Positions 16,204 through 19,637 of a DNA stretch of 19,637 nt are shown one piece after another. This DNA comes from an uncultured Chlorobiota bacterium (GTDB lineage Bacteria; Bacteroidota; Ignavibacteria; UBA10030; UBA6906). The translations under genes and the position numbers were made by a program. Location of the stretch: NCBI GenBank assembly GCA_900696645.1, contig CAADGV010000027.1:1-19637 (forward strand). Reading direction: 5' to 3'. The notes under the pieces were generated by a model. It did no database searches, had not been told where the DNA came from, and saw nothing but the letters and a program-made list of their open reading frames with translations. Positions within the stretch are counted from its first letter, which is position 1. Each line of letters starts with the position of its first letter.

Positions 16204-16232
16204 AATATAGTTATAGTGCCACGGTTTGTCAA
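16204..16232 (-). promoter_or_regulatory. Sigma-70-type promoter for the transporter-kinase operon
   Basis: On the - strand, TTGACA (16232-16227) is separated by exactly 17 bases from TATATT (16209-16204). The predicted start is near 16197, about 20 bases before ATG 16177. The -35 box is exact and the -10 box has one or two deviations. It lies in the only real gap (109 bases) between the metallopeptidase gene and the operon. If the organism is a Bacteroidota with its distinct -33/-7 consensus, the vegetative signal could differ. Confidence 0.6.
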
Positions 16233-16286
16233 CCATCTCTGTTCATTGGTTATCAAAACGTGATGCCCGCCGCACCGCAATGACAT

Positions 16287-19232
16287 TTAGTTCTTGAGCA
16301 ACTTGAGCGAAACAAACCACTCATCGGCATGCCTGCCGTTTATCCATGCCCGAGCCACTCCGGCAGAGAGTGTTGACTCCAAATTGAACCAATGCCTGAA
16401 CACACAATTCATCTGAAATCCGGCATTGACACTGAACCATCTGCTGCCATTTGCCAGCAGTGTTTGTGAAAACAGTGACGCATCAACGTGGCTCAACAGG
16501 TGTTGACCGAGAGATACATCGCCGAATCGCAACGGCGGAAAGTTGTTCTCAACCATCAGCTTTGCAAATCTATCAACACCAATGCTGTAGATCGGAGCGC
16601 CGGGAAAGCGGAACACTGTGCGGAATTGCTTTGCATCAACATTCTCCACTGCGCGATTTCCGAAGCCGCCAAAATAAAATCGTGACTGTACAAGCTTCTT
16701 GTTCGTTGGATGATACCCACCAGCCAACTTCAGATGCAGTACATTGTGCGGAGCAAGGTATGTCGCAAAGTGATCCCATTCAGCGTAGAGCTGTACTCCG
16801 AGTTCGGGTCTTCGTAGATTGGCGCCAAAGATCATCGCCGTTACGCCGATTTCATTTCCGAATTCGTGGTCACCGCTGCCGATAGACCTCCGAAGATATT
16901 GCGAGGTGAGCGTTGTACGTCCGACCACAAAATCAGGTTGCGATACCGGCACAAGGTTGTCATTGATGAACTCCACTCCGCTGTAGAGCGTGAGTTCCGA
17001 TCGTTGCTTCAGCTTGTATGGATTGTCGTACACCCAGTAGTGAGTATTGCCCAACCGGAACTGGTTGCCGTACAATCCTCTTTTCCTCTTGTTGAAAAGA
17101 TCATAGAAATCAGGGCTGTTGTACTCCCAACCAACCTCGAATGATTTCTGATACTCGTATTTCAGGCGAATGTGAAATTGCGTCGGCTGATTTCTTTCAC
17201 GGAACGGGCTTACCCCTGTTTCGACGATCAAATCATGATTCAGAATCGGGTCGGAAACCTGGCCAAATACACCGAGTACCTTTTTCGATTGGAATCCCGT
17301 TAAAACCGGAACGAACGACACGACTTTCAGGTGATCAAAGCCGTTGTATTCATTCGCCATCAGATTCGGTACATTTGTGTCAGCAATTTCCTGTTGCGCA
17401 ACAGCAAAGTCTGCAACTTCCGGATACATTTCCTGAATCTGCTGTCCAAGATATTTGATAGCAGGAAGCCGTTGCGCGGGAACATTCGGAATGAGAACAG
17501 GATAGAACCCGTCTGTTGAAAACTCAAATGCAAACACTGAATCTTTGCTCAAATGTAATGGCTTGAACAGGCCTATGCGCGTGTGGCTGATTGCCTCAGT
17601 GGTTCCGCTTTCCATACTTCTTCTGTAGATATTAGATACGCCATTGGTAAAGGCATTCCAATAGAGCCATTTGTTATCAGGACTCCAGCTCGGGTTCTCA
17701 GGAGAGCCTTTGTCGGTAATGACGGAATACGACGCGGGCTCACCTTTTCGAATCTTCTCACAATCAGAAAGAACGATCGATTGATCGCCGCTTGCACGAT
17801 GAAGCACTGCTGCCAATCGACTGCCGTCGGGGCTTACTGCTATACCGTGTATTTCGTCCCCGATATCAAAATGTATGTGTTCCACCAACGAATCATACGG
17901 TGGAGTAAAGCTCACCAACGTCGCAACCCCTCCGCCATGTCGGATACCCCAGAGTTCGTTTGTGAGGGAAGATACCGTCAGATGTCCCACTCGACAGTCC
18001 TCGAACAGCAATCTCCGCTTTCCCGTCGTCGCATCCAACATCCAAAGGTCCCGGTAGAGTTGATTATTGTTGGTGGTGAAGAATAGCAAATCGGTTTCGG
18101 CGTTGAAAGCAGTTGATGTCACTTGATGCGCGCCGGGCGTGGGCAATGTTGCCATTTCGATCGATGTGCGTGTTCGACGATCAAAGCGTTGAATTCCCGC
18201 GAGGTGATGGGGACGGTGTTTCGCCCAAAATAAGAATCTGCCTGAACTGTCAACATTCGGATGCGACACAGCGCCGGAAGGCGTGTCAGACAATCGCGTG
18301 ATCGGTGTTATTGGGGCACCTTCGAGTATCGCGAGATTGGAGCGCTGAAACTGCTGCTCCGACTGCTCAAATTCTCTCCACGCCGCACTGAAATCAATTC
18401 CGTACGCCTGCTTGAATCGTTGGGAGAAATTCTTGTAGAAGTCACTCTTTTGGGGAGTGAACCACTCAAAGAGTTTCGAGATCCCGTATTGTTTGACGAG
18501 ATGCGAAACAAACCTTCCTCCATATGTGTAGTGATTTGTTTCCGTTAAGAATGATTGATGGGGGGTCTTGGATTCGAGATAGATATCCGAGGGGAACTCC
18601 TTCCCCTCCGCAACGAGAGACCGGAAGTACATCTCATCAAAACTTCCCATCGTTCTTCCGAATCCACCACTCATCCATGTCTCCAGAAACACGGCAACAC
18701 CCTCCTGATGCCAACGGGGTGTGTATCGTCCGTAATTCGTGAGCAGGCTATAGAGTACAGTAAGAGGCTGGTTTTGAACCGGAGCCACTTTTGAGAAGAT
18801 GAAACGATTGAACTTCTCAATGTCGGGAGCCAAATCGTTCACAACCACATGCACAAGTTCGTGATTCAGCAGCCATTGGAAGCGCTCGCTGTACGGTATG
18901 TTCTCATAACCGGGTTCGAGAGGTGAAAGATCAAGCCAAATGTAATTGACAGGCACCGACGAGGCAGCAGCACCGCCATAGTCATTTACATCATGCGTAT
19001 TGATGACAATTTTACCTGACGGAGTATACGAGAAGATGATGCTGAGCCGCTGCAAAGCAGCTTCTGCTGAGTTCAGAATATGTTCAACCAGGTGGGCATG
19101 TCCCGCCCGATAGATAATCCGGAAGTGTTTGCTCTCGCACTCGTACCACTGCACTTGCGCGGTTAGTCGATTCATGGCGCAAAAGGCGATATTCAGGACA
19201 ATAACACAAGCTAACAACCGGACACGTGACAA
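16287..19232 (-). CDS. Secreted HExxH metallopeptidase with beta-propeller and outer-membrane-barrel-like C-terminus
   Basis: About 981 residues, exported. The signal peptide is SRVRLLACVIVLNIAFCAMN followed by RLTAQ. Residues about 30-320 form a gluzincin-like (peptidase MA/M1-type) domain with HELVH at 124-128 and WHQEGVAVFLE carrying the probable third zinc ligand at Glu-177. Residues about 325-600 contain TolB/PD40-like propeller blades (SHPNVDSSGRFLFWAK, NPSWSPDNKWLYWNAFTNG). From about 640 to the end are alternating strands with aromatic-rich turns, as in outer-membrane barrels, ending in FVSLKLLKN. The frame is open to a TTG at 19283, but that codon lies inside a terminator stem and has no ribosome-binding site. 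TTG 19232 has CGAGG five bases upstream and starts at the signal peptide, so it is preferred. It may act on surface or periplasmic peptides. Substrate unknown; the barrel assignment is by pattern only. Confidence 0.8.
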   Translation of the reverse strand: MSRVRLLACVIVLNIAFCAMNRLTAQVQWYECESKHFRIIYRAGHAHLVEHILNSAEAALQRLSIIFSYTPSGKIVINTHDVNDYGGAAASSVPVNYIWLDLSPLEPGYENIPYSERFQWLLNHELVHVVVNDLAPDIEKFNRFIFSKVAPVQNQPLTVLYSLLTNYGRYTPRWHQEGVAVFLETWMSGGFGRTMGSFDEMYFRSLVAEGKEFPSDIYLESKTPHQSFLTETNHYTYGGRFVSHLVKQYGISKLFEWFTPQKSDFYKNFSQRFKQAYGIDFSAAWREFEQSEQQFQRSNLAILEGAPITPITRLSDTPSGAVSHPNVDSSGRFLFWAKHRPHHLAGIQRFDRRTRTSIEMATLPTPGAHQVTSTAFNAETDLLFFTTNNNQLYRDLWMLDATTGKRRLLFEDCRVGHLTVSSLTNELWGIRHGGGVATLVSFTPPYDSLVEHIHFDIGDEIHGIAVSPDGSRLAAVLHRASGDQSIVLSDCEKIRKGEPASYSVITDKGSPENPSWSPDNKWLYWNAFTNGVSNIYRRSMESGTTEAISHTRIGLFKPLHLSKDSVFAFEFSTDGFYPVLIPNVPAQRLPAIKYLGQQIQEMYPEVADFAVAQQEIADTNVPNLMANEYNGFDHLKVVSFVPVLTGFQSKKVLGVFGQVSDPILNHDLIVETGVSPFRERNQPTQFHIRLKYEYQKSFEVGWEYNSPDFYDLFNKRKRGLYGNQFRLGNTHYWVYDNPYKLKQRSELTLYSGVEFINDNLVPVSQPDFVVGRTTLTSQYLRRSIGSGDHEFGNEIGVTAMIFGANLRRPELGVQLYAEWDHFATYLAPHNVLHLKLAGGYHPTNKKLVQSRFYFGGFGNRAVENVDAKQFRTVFRFPGAPIYSIGVDRFAKLMVENNFPPLRFGDVSLGQHLLSHVDASLFSQTLLANGSRWFSVNAGFQMNCVFRHWFNLESTLSAGVARAWINGRHADEWFVSLKLLKN

Positions 19233-19262
19233 CTTTACCTCGGGGGTTTTGGGTTCAGAATG

Positions 19263-19302
19263 AAAATAAAAAAAAGCCTTCAACGATGAAATTGAAGGCT
19301 TT
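19263..19302 (-). terminator. Strong intrinsic terminator (active on the - strand)
   Basis: An 11-base perfect stem, AAAGCCTTCAA / TTGAAGGCTTT (19273-19283 and 19292-19302), has an 8-base loop. On the - strand it is followed at once by a T-rich tract (TTTTTTTTATTTT). It would stop leftward transcripts coming from the repeat region or beyond. It ends only about 30 bases before the preferred start of the metallopeptidase gene. On the + strand the stem is followed only by TTTGGGTTT, a poor terminator. Confidence 0.85.
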
Positions 19303-19329
19303 GGGTTTACTCCCCTGAAAGGAAGACAA

Positions 19330-19577
19330 ATGACTAAGGCCTTGAAGGGTGAAGATACTTATCGTCCGAAGATGTACGCGCTACCGAGTGCTTCCACCTG
19401 TGACGCTGAACGTCCGAAGATGTACGCGCTACCGAGTGCTTCCACCTGCGATGCCGAACGTCCGAAGATGTACGCGCTACCGAGTGCTTCCACCTGTGAC
19501 GCCGAACGTCCGAAGATGTACGCGCTACCGAGTGCTTCCACCTGTGACGCCGAACGTCCGAAGATGTACGCGCTACC
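19330..19577 (+). CDS. Tandem-repeat peptide (16-residue units), 3' end missing
   Basis: ATG 19330 has a well-placed ribosome-binding site (AAAGGAAG, 19318-19325). It opens an 11-residue leader, MTKALKGEDTY, followed by four identical copies of RPKMYALPSASTCDAE and a fifth cut after RPKMYALP. I do not recognise the family. Each unit has one Cys, one Tyr, one Met and two Pro. The three bases that differ between units are all silent in this frame (TGT/TGC, GAC/GAT, GCT/GCC). There is no signal peptide. Repeated identical cores after a leader recall multi-core precursors of processed peptides, but no maturation enzyme is in the window and the leader is very short. The apparent ending after base 19577 comes from adapter sequence, so true length and copy number are unknown. 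The opposite strand (repeat SAYIFGRSASQVEALG, stop at 19359-19361) is also open and tolerates the same variants. Confidence 0.5.
19363..19577. repeat. 48-bp tandem direct repeat, 4.5 units
   Basis: Units at 19363-19410, 19411-19458, 19459-19506 and 19507-19554, with a partial fifth at 19555-19577. They start CGTCCGAAGATGTACGCGCT and differ only at three positions near the 3' end of the unit. There are no spacers, so it is not a CRISPR array. The length is a multiple of three, which keeps all frames in register. The contig ends inside the array, as expected where an assembler cannot resolve a repeat. Confidence 0.95.
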
Positions 19578-19637
19578 AGATCCGAACAGCGGCGAGTAGG
19601 GAAAGAGTGTAGAGCTCGGTGGTCGGCGGATCACTAA
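19578..19637. other. Illumina adapter read-through (sequencing artefact)
   Basis: From AGATCCGAACAGC at 19578 the sequence follows the reverse complement of the Illumina TruSeq universal adapter as I recall it: 50 of 58 positions agree without gaps, including the exact stretch GTAGGGAAAGAGTGTAGA (19596-19613). The reverse-strand translation begins MIRRPPSSTLFPYSPLF, close to the well-known adapter-derived peptide MIRRPPRSTLFPYTTLFR found in contaminated database entries. The mismatches fit a low-quality read tail. Stops and codons here are not biological. Confidence 0.93.

Noticed and set aside
19233-19283. Longer metallopeptidase N-terminus from TTG 19283
   Set aside because: The codon lies in the terminator stem, has no ribosome-binding site, and adds 17 polar/aromatic residues before the signal peptide. 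TTG 19232 has CGAGG upstream.
19363-19577. CRISPR array
   Set aside because: The 48-bp units are directly adjacent with no unique spacers.
19359-19577. FG-GAP/integrin-type propeller repeat on the - strand (GSAYIFGRS resembles GSAYVFxRS)
   Set aside because: FG-GAP blades are several times longer than 16 residues and lack of the Ca-binding D-x-D/N motif makes the resemblance probably accidental. The strand question is kept as a finding.

Overview
The window looks like the end of a draft, probably metagenomic, contig from a Gram-negative bacterium. A Gram-negative envelope is indicated by a lipoprotein solute-binding protein and by a secreted metallopeptidase ending in a beta-barrel-like region. 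Mid-range base composition and the style of the large kinase/TPR and GAF-kinase proteins suggest the Bacteroidota/Chlorobiota/Ignavibacteriota (FCB) assemblage. That placement is an impression, not a demonstrated assignment. The last 60 bases (19578-19637) closely resemble a reverse-complemented Illumina TruSeq adapter and should not be read as biology.

Left edge, + strand, 1-1603: the tail of a thioredoxin-like protein is followed by a run of gene remnants. These are the first 18 codons of a small CxxC redox protein, a frameshifted universal-stress-protein C-terminus and a shortened TraR/DksA zinc finger. After them comes an intact NicO/UreH-type nickel/cobalt transporter with a histidine-rich loop.

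Centre and right, - strand, 19232 down to 1624, in transcription order: (i) a secreted HExxH metallopeptidase with a beta-propeller-like middle and a beta-strand-rich C-terminus. (ii) A promoter (TTGACA-17-TATATT) leading a tightly packed operon: oligopeptide-binding lipoprotein, DppB-like permease, DppC-like permease with an N-terminal extension, a large Ser/Thr kinase-AAA-TPR protein, and a sigma-54 activator with a degenerate receiver. (iii) A 610-base gap, then a GAF histidine kinase overlapping a PP2C phosphatase. (iv) A strong -24/-12 (sigma-54) promoter candidate, a leader with two hairpins, then a TPR protein and a second GAF histidine kinase that is a close paralogue of the first.

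Read together, 16177-1624 looks like one signalling locus. A peptide-binding/permease set without an ATPase is coupled by an ATGA overlap to a Ser/Thr kinase. That kinase is coupled to a sigma-54 activator that seems unable to be controlled by normal receiver phosphorylation. The locus then supplies a PP2C phosphatase, two near-identical histidine kinases and a TPR protein, with a sigma-54-type promoter before the last pair. No response regulator with an intact receiver lies in the window. The wiring is inference; the gene order, overlaps and motifs are seen directly.

Right edge: a 48-bp tandem repeat (four full units and a fifth cut by the adapter) begins just after a well-formed ribosome-binding site and ATG on the + strand. 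It would encode a 16-residue repeat, RPKMYALPSASTCDAE, after an 11-residue leader. It may be a repeat-peptide precursor, but the opposite strand is also open through it and a strong - strand terminator lies beside it, so the coding strand is not settled.
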